Shown in pieces: positions 8,786 to 17,676 of a DNA stretch of 64,000 nt. Both the position numbers and the translations under genes were made by a program. The notes under the pieces are model-generated. The model saw nothing but the letters and a program-made list of their open reading frames with translations, made no database searches and was not told the DNA's origin. Origin of the DNA: Gordonia jinghuaiqii (GTDB taxonomy: Bacteria; Actinomycetota; Actinomycetes; Mycobacteriales; Mycobacteriaceae); assembly GCF_014041935.1 (NCBI RefSeq), contig NZ_CP059491.1, positions 4,092,001 to 4,156,000 on the forward strand, written 5' to 3'. Numbering within the stretch: position 1 is the stretch's first letter; each line of letters starts with the position of its first letter.

Positions 8786-8814
8786 ATTACAGTCGACGAC
8801 CCACTGCCTGTCAA
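8786..8814 (-). promoter_or_regulatory. Sigma-A type promoter, unit A (SnoaL-ACAD-SDR-SDR)
   Basis: On the minus strand TTGACA (8814-8809) is separated by 17 bp from TGTAAT (8791-8786), a near-consensus promoter. The first start codon is at 8720. The palindrome at 8814-8835 abuts the -35 on its upstream side. Confidence 0.75.
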
Positions 8815-8835
8815 TCCTCTGGAGGAATATTCCTC
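8814..8835. promoter_or_regulatory. Recurrent TTCCTC-NN-GAGGAA operator, copy A (double)
   Basis: TCCTC-TG-GAGGA (8815-8826) overlaps a second, perfect 14-bp palindrome GAGGAATATTCCTC (8822-8835). The same motif occurs at three other promoters of the region (17623-17634, 22317-22330, 27039-27052). Confidence 0.75.
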
Positions 8836-8952
8836 ATAACTAATTTGGCCGACGACTCCTGGCCACCCGATGCGTACGACGGAACCGCGGGCCCCGATCT
8901 CACTGCTCCACAGCGCAAACCGGGCCCGCGCGCCCTACTCCCAGGCGAGCCC

Positions 8953-10461
8953 TCAGTCCGGGGACTCGGTGGGATACGCCGTCCAGACCGACTTGATGGT
9001 CGTCAGCTCGTGCACCATCTCCTCGCCCAGGGTCCGGCCGAATCCCGAGTTCTTCACGCCGCCGTATGACACCGTCGGATAACCCATCTGATAGGTGTTG
9101 ATCCACACGGTCCCGGCGCGCAGTTTCTGCGCCAGCCGCTGCGAACGTCCCACGTCCGACGTGAAGACGCCCGCGGCGAGCCCGAACTCGACGTCATTCG
9201 CGATCCGGACCGCCTCGGCCTCGCCGTCGAACGGCAGCACCGACATGACCGGGCCGAAGATCTCCTCCTGGGCGATCCGCATGTCGTTGCGGACGCCGGT
9301 GAAGATGACCGGCGAGTGGAAGAAGCCCGAGTCACCGACGCGGCCACCCTCGAGCGCCACCGACGCACCTTCGGCCCGCCCGATCTCGACGTATCCACTG
9401 ACCCTCTCGAGTTGGGTCGACGACACGAGGGGCCCCAGATCGGTGGCCGGGTCGAACGGCGAACCTACGGAGAGACTTTCGCTGGCGGTGATGACCTTGG
9501 AGACGAACTCGTCGTGGATCGACCGGTCTACGAGCACACGTGAACCGGCGGTGCAGATCTGCCCCTGCCCACTCCAGACCCCGGCAGCCGCCGCAGCCGC
9601 GGCGGCGTCGAGGTCGGCGTCGGCGAACACGATGAACGGGCTCTTACCGCCGAGTTCGAGCGAGACCGGCTTGGGTCCCTTGGCGGCCGACGCCGCGATG
9701 ATCCGTCCGGTCTCGACCGAACCGGTGAACGACACGAGGCTGACATCCCGATGTTCGACGAGGGCGGCACCCACGTCCCGCCCATGTCCCTGGACGACGT
9801 TGAACACCCCGTCCGGGATACCCGCCTCGGCGACCAGCTCGCCCATCAACACGGCCGACATCGGGGTGTTCTCGGCCGGCTTGAGCACGACGCTGTTGCC
9901 GGCGGCGAGGGCCGCCGCGACAAACCCGATGACCGCGGTCGGGCCGTTCCACGGCACGACGATCCCCACGACGCCGACCGGCTCACGCCAGTGCTGCGCC
10001 GAGAAGCCCGCCGGGACCGGCGGCACCGTGCCCTGCAGCTTCGACGGCCAGCCCGAGAAGTAGTTCGTGGCGTTGACGGCGAAGTCCTCGAGGAAGACGG
10101 TGTAGGAACGCAGGAGACCCGCGTCGAAGGCGTCGAGGTCACCGAAGACCGTGCGATCGCGGTCGATCAGCTGCGCGAGCCTGCGCAGCCGGTTCTCCTT
10201 CTCCAGCGGCGCGAGGCAACGCCAGCGGCCGTCGTCGAATGCGGCGCGGGCCGAGGTCACCGCACGGTCGACGTCGACCGCCGATCCCTTGGCGGCGGTG
10301 GCGATCTGCGCGCCGGTGGCCGGGTCGATGACCGGCATCGTCGTGCCGTCCGCCGACGGCCCGACCTTTCCGTCTATGACGTGGCCGAAGAGACCTGTGC
10401 GTTCGATGTAGGCGCGCCCGGCAGCTCCTGCCGTCGTGTCCATGTGCTGATCTGTGGTCAT
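8953..10461 (-). CDS. NAD(P)-dependent aldehyde dehydrogenase
   Basis: ALDH superfamily enzyme of 502 aa that oxidises an aldehyde to the acid. Visible are the oxyanion segment VPWNGP, the general-base motif LELGGKSP and the nucleophile in GQGQICTAGSR, followed by EEIFGPVMSVLPFD. The ATG at 10461 overlaps the preceding ACAD stop (ATGA) and has AAGGAG. It is the last gene of the eight-gene unit read from 17.6 kb. It probably feeds the acyl-CoA ligase at 11597-13135 with an acid made from a pathway aldehyde. Confidence 0.93.
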   Translation of the reverse strand: MTTDQHMDTTAGAAGRAYIERTGLFGHVIDGKVGPSADGTTMPVIDPATGAQIATAAKGSAVDVDRAVTSARAAFDDGRWRCLAPLEKENRLRRLAQLIDRDRTVFGDLDAFDAGLLRSYTVFLEDFAVNATNYFSGWPSKLQGTVPPVPAGFSAQHWREPVGVVGIVVPWNGPTAVIGFVAAALAAGNSVVLKPAENTPMSAVLMGELVAEAGIPDGVFNVVQGHGRDVGAALVEHRDVSLVSFTGSVETGRIIAASAAKGPKPVSLELGGKSPFIVFADADLDAAAAAAAAGVWSGQGQICTAGSRVLVDRSIHDEFVSKVITASESLSVGSPFDPATDLGPLVSSTQLERVSGYVEIGRAEGASVALEGGRVGDSGFFHSPVIFTGVRNDMRIAQEEIFGPVMSVLPFDGEAEAVRIANDVEFGLAAGVFTSDVGRSQRLAQKLRAGTVWINTYQMGYPTVSYGGVKNSGFGRTLGEEMVHELTTIKSVWTAYPTESPD

Positions 10462-11600
10462 GGGGTGACTCCTTGCTCTTGCGAGGATCGATGGGGGGAC
10501 GGCACGGCGTCGTCGAGCTGCAGCCGAACACCGGACGCGTCGAGGAAACGCTCCTGAAAGTGGGCTTCGTCGCCGTATACGGCGGTGTCGGTGACCGCAC
10601 GCCGGAAATACAGGTGGGCGGGGTGCTCCCAGGTGAAACCAATGCCGCCGTGCAGGTGAACTGCGGTGTCGGCGGCGCGGTACGCGACGCGTGAACACAC
10701 TGCACCGGCCATCGCGGCCGCGAGCGGCAGCCCCTCGGGTGAGGAGTCGGCGGCCCAGACCGCATGCACGACCGCGGACTCCGCGTCGTCGATGGCGACC
10801 GCGAGGTCGGCGCACTGGTGCTTGACGGCCTGGAACGAGCCGAGGGGTCGTCCGAACTGGATGCGTTCGGCAACGTACTGCGTGGTCATCTCGAGACAGC
10901 GACGCGCCGCTCCCAGCTGTTCGCACGCGCGGGCGACGGTGGCGAGATCCTCCACGCGACGCAGCGCAGCGTCCAGGTCTTCCGTCGAAACCGGTTGTGC
11001 GGGACAGTCGTCCAGCTCGACGCGCGTGTACTCCCGCGTGAGGTCCACGGATCGGGTCCGCTTCGCGGTGAAGCCCGCGTCCCTCGGCTCGACGCGATAC
11101 AGCACCACTCCGGCGGGCCCGGCGGCGGTCACGAGGACCAGATCCGCCGAGGCAGCATCGAGCACGGCGTCTACGCTACCGCGCAGGCGCGGCTGGTCCG
11201 CAGGGCCCTCGACACGGACCGCGTTCCCGCGATGACCGGCGACGAGGGTCCCGATCGAGACGCCCGACACGAGGTCGGTGAGCAGCCCGACGCGCTGCTC
11301 GTCGCGGACCGCGAGCGCGATCAGTTGTTGGACGGTGACGACCGAGCCGAGAATCGGCAGCGGACTCAGCGCGCGTCCCGCGCCGATCAGGACCTCTCCG
11401 AGGGCCGCGAAACCCTCGATGCCGTCGACCTCGGCGGGCATGCCGAGCGAGGCCAGTCCGACGTCGGCGGCCGGCCGCCACGTCGCGGTGTCGTAGCGGG
11501 CGCGGGGCTCGTCGTCCTTCGGGATCCGCGGATGCCCCTCGAACAGTTCCCCGGCCACCTCGGCGATCATCCGATCCTCATCGGTGAGCGTGCGGATCAT
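10458..11600 (-). CDS. Acyl-CoA dehydrogenase (FadE type, short)
   Basis: ACAD of 380 aa. The C-terminal part carries LHGGIGFTWEHPAHLYFRRA, with Glu at the usual catalytic position, and CEQLGAARRCLEM in the preceding helix. The N-terminal half is less conserved, as in the partner subunits of alpha2-beta2 ACADs. A strong AGGAGG site precedes the ATG, which overlaps the ligase stop by four bases. It may pair with the ACAD at 7000-8268. Confidence 0.9.
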   Translation of the reverse strand: MIRTLTDEDRMIAEVAGELFEGHPRIPKDDEPRARYDTATWRPAADVGLASLGMPAEVDGIEGFAALGEVLIGAGRALSPLPILGSVVTVQQLIALAVRDEQRVGLLTDLVSGVSIGTLVAGHRGNAVRVEGPADQPRLRGSVDAVLDAASADLVLVTAAGPAGVVLYRVEPRDAGFTAKRTRSVDLTREYTRVELDDCPAQPVSTEDLDAALRRVEDLATVARACEQLGAARRCLEMTTQYVAERIQFGRPLGSFQAVKHQCADLAVAIDDAESAVVHAVWAADSSPEGLPLAAAMAGAVCSRVAYRAADTAVHLHGGIGFTWEHPAHLYFRRAVTDTAVYGDEAHFQERFLDASGVRLQLDDAVPSPHRSSQEQGVTP

Positions 11601-13135
11601 CGAACACCTCCTGTCGCCGAGCCGGCGCCGACGGTGGTCGACAGCCGGTCACGGACGACGCGTCGAAGCAGCTTCCCGGTTTCGTTGAACGGCAACTCAT
11701 CCCAGAAGTGCACGGTCGCGGGTACCCGGGTCGAGCGCAGGGCCGCGCGGACCATGTCCTGGATCTGGACCGCGATCAGGTCCTGGCCGCCCGCGTCGTG
11801 CTGCAGAACGACGACGGCCTCGACACGTTCGCCCCACTCCTGGTCGGGCACCCCCACGACCGCCACCGAGTCGACGGCGTCATGGGTGACGATGACGTCC
11901 TCGATCTCGGTCGGGGCGATGTTCTCCCCGCCGCGGACGATGACGTCATCGGCGCGGCCCTGGAGGAACAGGAATCCCTCGGAGTCGAGGTAGCCGTGAT
12001 CCCGCGTCGGATACCAGCCGTCCGCGGCGACCGCGCTGTGCGAGACGTACTCACCCGCGACCTGTTCGCCGCGCACATGCACCTCGCCGACCTGTCCTAC
12101 CGGCACCGCTGCGCCCGCGTCGTCTCGGATCTCGATCTCGACGCCGGGCAGTGCGCGACCGACCGAGCCCAGGCGGGCACGGACCTGCGGGTCGGCGGAT
12201 GTTGCCGCGATGCGGTGATCCTCGGGACCCAGGACCGCGATCGTGGAACTGGTCTCGGTCAGCCCGTACGCGTTGACCATGCCGACTTCGGGAAGCCACC
12301 GCATGGCCCGCTCCACCACGTCGACCGGCATGCGCCCGCCGCCGTACGAGAGATGCCGCAGAGTGGGCAGCGTCTGGCCGCGGGTCTCGAGGACGTCGAG
12401 GATGCGGCCGAGCATCGTCGGCACCACCATCGCGTGCGTGATCCCCTCGGTGAGCACGGTGTCGACCCACAGCTCGGGATCGAAGGCGCTCAGGTAGACC
12501 ATCCGGCGGCCGGCATAGACCGAGCTCAGCACCGAGGCGATGCCCGCGATGTGGTAGTTCGGCACCGACACCAGGATCGCCTCGTCCTCACCCGCGCTGC
12601 CGAACTCCACCGAGGAGACGATGTAGGACCACAGGTGCCGGTGGCGCAGCACCGCGATCTTCGGGGTGCCGGTGGTGCCGCTGGTGAACAGCAGCACGGC
12701 GGGACGTTCACCGTCCGGGGTGTGGACGAGATCGTCCGGGGCAGAGGATGATCCGGTTGGCGCGGTGACCTCCTCGGAGGCGCGTACCGTGACACCGTCG
12801 CACTCGCCGACTCTCGACCGCATCGACTCACCGGCGAAGAGCACGGCCGGCGCCAGACGTTCGACAGCCTGGTTCAGGGCGTCATCGGCGAGGCGGTAAT
12901 TCAACGGACACAGCGGTTTACCGGAGTAGGCCGCGGCGAAGAGCAGCGTCGGGAACACCGGGCCGTTGAGATCGAGCAGCCCGAGTGCCGTGGCGTCGGA
13001 GTCGGCTGCCTCGCCGCCCACCTTGCACGCGGTGTCGGCGAATTGCCGATAGGTGATCCCACCCGAACGGCTGCCGAGGGCGATCCGGTCCGGATGCGCG
13101 TCGGCGGCCATCTCCAGAAGCAGAGTGATGTCCAT
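11597..13135 (-). CDS. Acyl-CoA synthetase (AMP-binding, FadD type)
   Basis: Class I adenylate-forming ligase of 512 aa. Core motifs are LFTSGTTGTPK (near 152), YGLTETS, the hinge GRADDVIVRGGENIAPTEIE and the terminal Lys in ETGKLLRR. It activates the pathway acid to its CoA thioester. The start lies 3 nt after the stop of the small gene 13139-13438, and its stop overlaps the ACAD start, so it is tightly embedded in the unit. Substrate unknown. Confidence 0.93.
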   Translation of the reverse strand: MDITLLLEMAADAHPDRIALGSRSGGITYRQFADTACKVGGEAADSDATALGLLDLNGPVFPTLLFAAAYSGKPLCPLNYRLADDALNQAVERLAPAVLFAGESMRSRVGECDGVTVRASEEVTAPTGSSSAPDDLVHTPDGERPAVLLFTSGTTGTPKIAVLRHRHLWSYIVSSVEFGSAGEDEAILVSVPNYHIAGIASVLSSVYAGRRMVYLSAFDPELWVDTVLTEGITHAMVVPTMLGRILDVLETRGQTLPTLRHLSYGGGRMPVDVVERAMRWLPEVGMVNAYGLTETSSTIAVLGPEDHRIAATSADPQVRARLGSVGRALPGVEIEIRDDAGAAVPVGQVGEVHVRGEQVAGEYVSHSAVAADGWYPTRDHGYLDSEGFLFLQGRADDVIVRGGENIAPTEIEDVIVTHDAVDSVAVVGVPDQEWGERVEAVVVLQHDAGGQDLIAVQIQDMVRAALRSTRVPATVHFWDELPFNETGKLLRRVVRDRLSTTVGAGSATGGVR

Positions 13136-13138
13136 GGG

Positions 13139-13438
13139 TCAGTCCGATGCGGGGAGGGCCTTGGCCTCGACGAGGGTCAGCGCACGACCGTCGATGCCGA
13201 GGGTGCCGTCGCCGGGCTTCACGACGAGGACCTGCAGGCCGCTGTCGGTGTCCTCATAGCGCTTGCCGAGTACCGATCCGGCATTCCAGCCGTCCGCGAT
13301 CGGGGCGGATTCGATGGTCTCGGTGGCCGCGGCCATGGCGGCTCCACCACAGGAGATCTCACCGGACTTCGGCGGGCGCACGACGACGATCTCGGTGCTG
13401 CATGCAGCGCTCTTCAGTCTGGCGCCTGGTCTGTACAC
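13139..13438 (-). CDS. Small conserved protein of acyl-CoA ligase operons (function unknown)
   Basis: A 99-aa protein started by GTG at 13438; GGAGG lies 9 nt upstream, whereas longer in-frame readings run back into the kinase gene. Two cysteines stand out, in ACSTEIVVV and SCGGAAM, with an intervening RPP; the C-terminus GTLGIDGRALTLVEAKALP looks like a beta-rich edge. It may bind metal or assist the adjacent kinase or ligase. I do not recognise a named family. It starts 41 bp after the kinase stop and ends 3 bp before the ligase. Confidence 0.7.
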   Translation of the reverse strand: MYRPGARLKSAACSTEIVVVRPPKSGEISCGGAAMAAATETIESAPIADGWNAGSVLGKRYEDTDSGLQVLVVKPGDGTLGIDGRALTLVEAKALPASD

Positions 13439-13478
13439 GTCTTCAAACCTCCGGGTTTGGGTGATGAGTGGGAAAGAG

Positions 13479-14561
13479 TCAGCCGGCGAGGAGATCTCGG
13501 GCGCGGTGTCCGAGCGGGACGACATCACGACCGCGCTCCCCCATACGCGGGTCGGTGGATTCACCGCGCAGGAACCGGGCGTAGAGCTGCTGCAGGATGA
13601 TCGAGGTCTTCCAGCAACCGAAGGCCTCGTACCAGCGGAGGTCGTCCACATCGAGGTCGACGCCGCGGGTGGCGGAGTAGCGTTCCACGACCTCGGCTTT
13701 GGAGGGCAGTCCGAGCCGATCGAGGCCGGGGATGGCCATCGCGGTCATGTTCGCCGGGTCCGGCCAGTAGTTCAGCAGCGTGCCGAGGTCGGTCAGCGGA
13801 TCACCGAGAGTGGCCATGTCCCAGTCGAAGACCGAGATCACCTGGTCCGGATCGGTGCGCGAGAACTGGCAGTTGTCCACCTTGAAGTCGTTGTGGACGA
13901 TGGTCCCGGCACCTTCGGCCGGCAGTTTCGCGGCCAGGATCTCGCCGACCTCACCGATGACCGCCGCACCGTCGGCGGCCACGGCCTCCCAGCGTTTGGT
14001 CCAGCCGCGGACCTGACGCGCGAGATATCCCTCGGGTTTGCCCAGGTCGGCGAGGCCGGCAGCCTCGTAGTCGACCGAGTGCAGGTCGGCGAGCGCATCG
14101 ACCACCGCCAGGCCGACCCGGCGTCCGGCATCGGCGTCGCTCATCTCGTCGGGCAGGCTGTTCCACACCACGACACCCGACCGGTACTCGCTGACCAGAA
14201 ACGGCGCGCCGACGATCTCGATGTCATCGCTGAACAGGAGGGCACGCGGTGCGCGCGGGTAGTGGGCGTGGAGGTGCGAGAGGACCTTGTACTCGCGCCG
14301 CATGTCGTGCGCGCCGGGCGCGACCGTCCCGAACGGCGGGCGGCGAACCACCAGGGTGATGCCCGGGTAGGTAAGCCGGTACGTGAGGTTGGCCGACCCG
14401 TTGGGGAACTGTTCGACGATCGGCTCGCCGTCGACTTCGTCGATGTGTTCGGCGAGATACGCGTTGAGCTTCGGCCAGTCGAGGTTCTCGCCGTCGCGGA
14501 CCTGCGCAACCTCGACGCCGGTGTCGGGCATGGTGATACCCGCATCGGGGTGGTCGGGCAC
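13479..14561 (-). CDS. APH-family phosphotransferase linked to acyl-CoA dehydrogenase
   Basis: Aminoglycoside-phosphotransferase-fold kinase of 360 aa. It keeps the Brenner motif HNDFKVDN (catalytic Asp, Mg ligand Asn) and the DFG-like FDWDMATLGDP. The start is GTG at 14561, 2 nt after the ACAD stop, with GGGGAGGA upstream. Kinases of this type beside or fused to an ACAD (mammalian ACAD10/11, bacterial LvaA with LvaC) phosphorylate a hydroxyacyl-CoA so that the ACAD can remove phosphate. The adjacent ACAD at 14564 makes that role plausible here. It is not an antibiotic-resistance gene by context. Confidence 0.85.
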   Translation of the reverse strand: MPDHPDAGITMPDTGVEVAQVRDGENLDWPKLNAYLAEHIDEVDGEPIVEQFPNGSANLTYRLTYPGITLVVRRPPFGTVAPGAHDMRREYKVLSHLHAHYPRAPRALLFSDDIEIVGAPFLVSEYRSGVVVWNSLPDEMSDADAGRRVGLAVVDALADLHSVDYEAAGLADLGKPEGYLARQVRGWTKRWEAVAADGAAVIGEVGEILAAKLPAEGAGTIVHNDFKVDNCQFSRTDPDQVISVFDWDMATLGDPLTDLGTLLNYWPDPANMTAMAIPGLDRLGLPSKAEVVERYSATRGVDLDVDDLRWYEAFGCWKTSIILQQLYARFLRGESTDPRMGERGRDVVPLGHRARDLLAG

Positions 14562-14563
14562 GA

Positions 14564-15850
14564 TCAGTCCTCCCCGAACAGGCCGGCGAACTTGGACTCG
14601 GCGTCGGCGCGCAGCGCCGGGATGTGCCGCGTCGGGAAGAGGCCGGGTGCCGGAGCGGCGTTCTTCAGGAGCTGCTTGGCGAGCTGGATCTTGTGGAGTT
14701 CGGTCGCTCCGTCGGCGAGTCCCATGTGGAACGACTCCATCACCCACGACCCGAACGGCAGCTCGGTGGAGATGCCGAGCGACCCGTGCAGCTGGACCGC
14801 TCGGCCCGCGACGTCGAGAAGCACCTTGGGCATGGCCGCCTTGACCGCGGAGATGTCCGCGATGACCTTGCGATAGTCCTTGTAACGATCGATCTTCCAC
14901 GCCGTCTGCAGGACCAGGAGGCGGAACTGTTCCAGCTGGATCCACGAGTCGGCCAGCATCTCCTGGACCATCTGACGGTCGGCGAGGGTGCCCGTGCCGC
15001 TGCGGCGGCTGACTGCCCGCTCGACCATCATGTCGAGCGACTCGCGGACCAGACCGACGGTACGCATCGCGTGATGGATGCGGCCGCCGCCCAACCGTGT
15101 CTGCGCGACCGCGAATCCCTGTCCGCGCTCGCCGAGGAGATGGTCGGCGGGGATGCGGACGTCGTGGTAACGGATGTAGGCGTGCGTGTCGCCGATGGCC
15201 TCGTGCCCCGAGACGCCGACGTTGCGGACGAGCTCGATACCGGGCGTGTCGGCGGGGACCACGAACATCGAGGCCCGGTGATGCCGGTCCGCGTCGGGGT
15301 CGGTGACGGCCATGACGATGAGGAACGACGCGAACGAGGCGTGCGAGGAGAACCACTTCTCGCCGTTGATGACCCAGTGGTCGCCGTCGAGTTCGGCGCG
15401 GGTCACGAAGGCCGTCGGGTCCGATCCGCCCTGCGGCTCGGTCATCGAGTAGGCCGAGACGATCTCGTTCTCGATGAGCGGCTCGAGGTAGCGCTCCTTG
15501 AGTTCCGGGGTCCCGTAATGGGCGAGGATCTCGGCGTTCCCGGAATCCGGTGCCTGACAACCGAAGACGACCGGACCCGAGTGCGTGCGTCCCAGCATCT
15601 CGTTCAGGAGGGCGAGCTTCAGCTGGCCGTAACCCGGTCCACCGAGTTCGGGGCCGAGGTGGCAGGCCCACAGCTTGCGTTCACGGACACGCTGCTGCAG
15701 CGGCTTGATGAGCGCATTGCGACGGGCGTCGCGGACGTCCCACGCGTGGTCGATCACCCGGTCGACCGGCTCGATCTCGGCCCGGACGAACTCGTCGACC
15801 CAGTCCAGATCCTGCTGATACTCCGGGTCGGTTTCGAATCCCCAGCTCAT
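14564..15850 (-). CDS. Acyl-CoA dehydrogenase (ACAD10/11-like partner of the kinase)
   Basis: ACAD of 428 aa with YSMTEPQGGSDPTAF (FAD/substrate loop), NGEKWFSSHA, and the C-terminal LHGSLGISTELP. The start ATG is preceded by GAGGACAC. It is immediately followed, with 2 nt between, by the APH-type kinase. In the ACAD10/11 and Lva systems the dehydrogenase-like partner eliminates phosphate from a 4-phosphoacyl-CoA. It could equally be an ordinary dehydrogenase, and the sequence alone does not separate these. Confidence 0.9.
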   Translation of the reverse strand: MSWGFETDPEYQQDLDWVDEFVRAEIEPVDRVIDHAWDVRDARRNALIKPLQQRVRERKLWACHLGPELGGPGYGQLKLALLNEMLGRTHSGPVVFGCQAPDSGNAEILAHYGTPELKERYLEPLIENEIVSAYSMTEPQGGSDPTAFVTRAELDGDHWVINGEKWFSSHASFASFLIVMAVTDPDADRHHRASMFVVPADTPGIELVRNVGVSGHEAIGDTHAYIRYHDVRIPADHLLGERGQGFAVAQTRLGGGRIHHAMRTVGLVRESLDMMVERAVSRRSGTGTLADRQMVQEMLADSWIQLEQFRLLVLQTAWKIDRYKDYRKVIADISAVKAAMPKVLLDVAGRAVQLHGSLGISTELPFGSWVMESFHMGLADGATELHKIQLAKQLLKNAAPAPGLFPTRHIPALRADAESKFAGLFGED

Positions 15851-15914
15851 TGTGTGTCCTCACTCGTGCGCATCCGGATGGAGCGCATCCGGTTGATGAA
15901 AAGAACGGAAGTCC

Positions 15915-17114
15915 TCAGCGGGCCAGAACCGCGCAGGCACTGATTCCCGGAGCCCCGTAGACGTGGGTGAACCCGGTTTTCGGATCTCCCGGCACCTGGC
16001 GTGCGCCGGCCTGACCACGCAATTGCAGTGCCGTCTCGTAGATCTGGCGGAGACCGGTGGCACCGATCGGTTCGCCGTTGGCCAGCACACCGCCGTCGGT
16101 GTTGATCGGCATACGTCCGCCGAGTCGCGTCTCACCGTCGGCCAGCAACTTCTCCTGCTCACCGTGAGTGCACAGTCCGGTCTCGGCCATGTGCATGATC
16201 TCGGCCCCGGACTCGGTGTCCTGCAGCTGCGCGACGTCGATGTCGGTCGGCGCGATGCCGGCGCTCTCGAACGCCGCGCGCGACGCCTCCACCGTCGGTC
16301 CGTCGGCCATCTCCGGGCTCGCCCACGGGCTGTAGACCTCGAACGAACCGAAACGCCGCGACCGGAACTCGACCGACTTCAGGTGGATCGGATTCGAGGT
16401 GTACCGGTGGGCACGATCGGCCCGCGCCAGGACGAGCGCGACCGCACCCTCGCCCGGCGAGCAGAACATGTACTGGGTGAGCGGGTAGTTGATCATCGTG
16501 GAGGCGGCGATCTCCTCGACCGTGAGTGGCTTTCGCCGCCAGGCGTTCTCGTTGAGCGCACCGAGCGAGAAGGCCTTCTCCGCAACCAGGGCGAGTGACT
16601 TCTCGCTGATCCCGTGGTCGTACATGTACCGCTGGATCTTCATGGCGAAGAACTGCGTGGTCACCATCATCCCGGTGGACCCGTACCACTCGCCCAGTCC
16701 GAGGGTGGCCGGGTCCTCGTTGAACGCGCCACGCGGATGCTTGTCGAATCCGACGACGATGCCGAGGTCGTGGGCTCCGGAGGCGATCGCGTTCCGTGCG
16801 CTGATGAGAGCCGAACCTCCGGTGGCACAACCGTTGTAGACGTTGATGAACGGCAGGCCGGTGAGTCCGAGGTCGGCGACGAGCGTGTCTGCGTCGCCGG
16901 CGGAATGGCTTCCGCCGAACGCGAACTGCATGTCAGACCAGGCCACGCCGGCGTCGGCCAGCGCATTTCGCACGGCGACGGCGCCCTGCTCGCGTCCGCT
17001 CCGGTCCGGGGTCCGCCCGAACGGATGGATACCGATTCCGACGATCGCGACGCCGTCGCCCGCTGCCGATGGCTGCTCGGAGGACTGCCGCTCGGCGCTG
17101 TTCTGGGTGCTCAT
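15915..17114 (-). CDS. Thiolase-like (SCP2-type) protein with intact Cys, partner of DUF35
   Basis: Thiolase-fold protein of 399 aa. The nucleophilic Cys is present in NGCATGGSAL (near residue 92). The usual GHPxGATG histidine motif reads GEPIGATG, so that His is replaced by Glu. The start ATG at 17114 overlaps the stop of the DUF35 gene (ATGA), a pairing typical of lipid-transfer-protein thiolases and of the Ltp2/ChsH2 steroid aldolases. Either thiolytic cleavage or retro-aldol cleavage is possible. A longer in-frame reading upstream overlaps DUF35 and is not credible. Confidence 0.85.
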   Translation of the reverse strand: MSTQNSAERQSSEQPSAAGDGVAIVGIGIHPFGRTPDRSGREQGAVAVRNALADAGVAWSDMQFAFGGSHSAGDADTLVADLGLTGLPFINVYNGCATGGSALISARNAIASGAHDLGIVVGFDKHPRGAFNEDPATLGLGEWYGSTGMMVTTQFFAMKIQRYMYDHGISEKSLALVAEKAFSLGALNENAWRRKPLTVEEIAASTMINYPLTQYMFCSPGEGAVALVLARADRAHRYTSNPIHLKSVEFRSRRFGSFEVYSPWASPEMADGPTVEASRAAFESAGIAPTDIDVAQLQDTESGAEIMHMAETGLCTHGEQEKLLADGETRLGGRMPINTDGGVLANGEPIGATGLRQIYETALQLRGQAGARQVPGDPKTGFTHVYGAPGISACAVLAR

Positions 17115-17557
17115 GACAGTTCCCCTCGGTGTTCGGGCCCGAAGGCGAAGGTGTGGACGCTGCGGCCGTCGTCGTCGAGGTGGGCCGGGACGAGCCGGAG
17201 GCTCATCGTGTCGCCGTTGTTCAGGGCCGACGGGTCGTTCACCGTCAGACGAGACTCGACCCGCACCGGCCCCAGGTCGACGTATCCGAGCCCGTACGGT
17301 TCGAACTCGCCGAGTCCCCGGTACGGCGACTTCGGCTCGAAGCCCTGCACCGTGAACGCCCACAACGTGCCCGTGCGAGGCAGCTTCACCGGCTGCATCC
17401 CCGCCGCACTGCAGCGTGGGCACCCCTCCTGAACGGGGAAGGTCACGGTCTCACAGTGGACGCACCGCGCACCGACGAGGCACACGTGCCCTTCCTCGTC
17501 GACGGCGAACAGCGACTCGTCGACCACCTCGACGCCGGCAACCTCGTGGACGGTCAT
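17111..17557 (-). CDS. DUF35 OB-fold zinc-ribbon protein, first gene of unit B
   Basis: Protein of 148 aa with a rubredoxin-like zinc ribbon (CVHC then CPRC, about residues 32-50) followed by an OB fold. Such DUF35 subunits complex with thiolase-like aldolases (ChsH2 C-terminal domain with Ltp2) and position the acyl-CoA. GGTGAAGGG precedes the ATG. Its promoter at 17616-17643 has the recurrent palindrome between -35 and -10. Its stop overlaps the thiolase-like start. Confidence 0.88.
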   Translation of the reverse strand: MTVHEVAGVEVVDESLFAVDEEGHVCLVGARCVHCETVTFPVQEGCPRCSAAGMQPVKLPRTGTLWAFTVQGFEPKSPYRGLGEFEPYGLGYVDLGPVRVESRLTVNDPSALNNGDTMSLRLVPAHLDDDGRSVHTFAFGPEHRGELS

Positions 17558-17615
17558 CGTTTCCCTTCACCCACCGTGGCCGGCACCGCGCCGACCGCCC
17601 TATATGACACCCATC

Positions 17616-17643
17616 ACCCTATTCCTCATGAGGAGTTTGTCAA
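17616..17643 (-). promoter_or_regulatory. Promoter with internal operator, copy B
   Basis: On the minus strand TTGACA (17643-17638), 16-bp spacer, TAGGGT (17621-17616). The spacer contains TCCTCATGAGGA (17623-17634), a perfect 12-bp palindrome. A protein bound there would block RNA polymerase, so repression is the simplest reading. Confidence 0.75.
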
Positions 17644-17676
17644 GCACGCAGCGGGACAATCCTCCTGATCAATCGG

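Noticed and set aside
13479..14561. Aminoglycoside resistance gene
   Set aside because: The APH fold is present, but the gene is embedded between an ACAD and an acyl-CoA ligase, the context of acyl-CoA-linked kinases.
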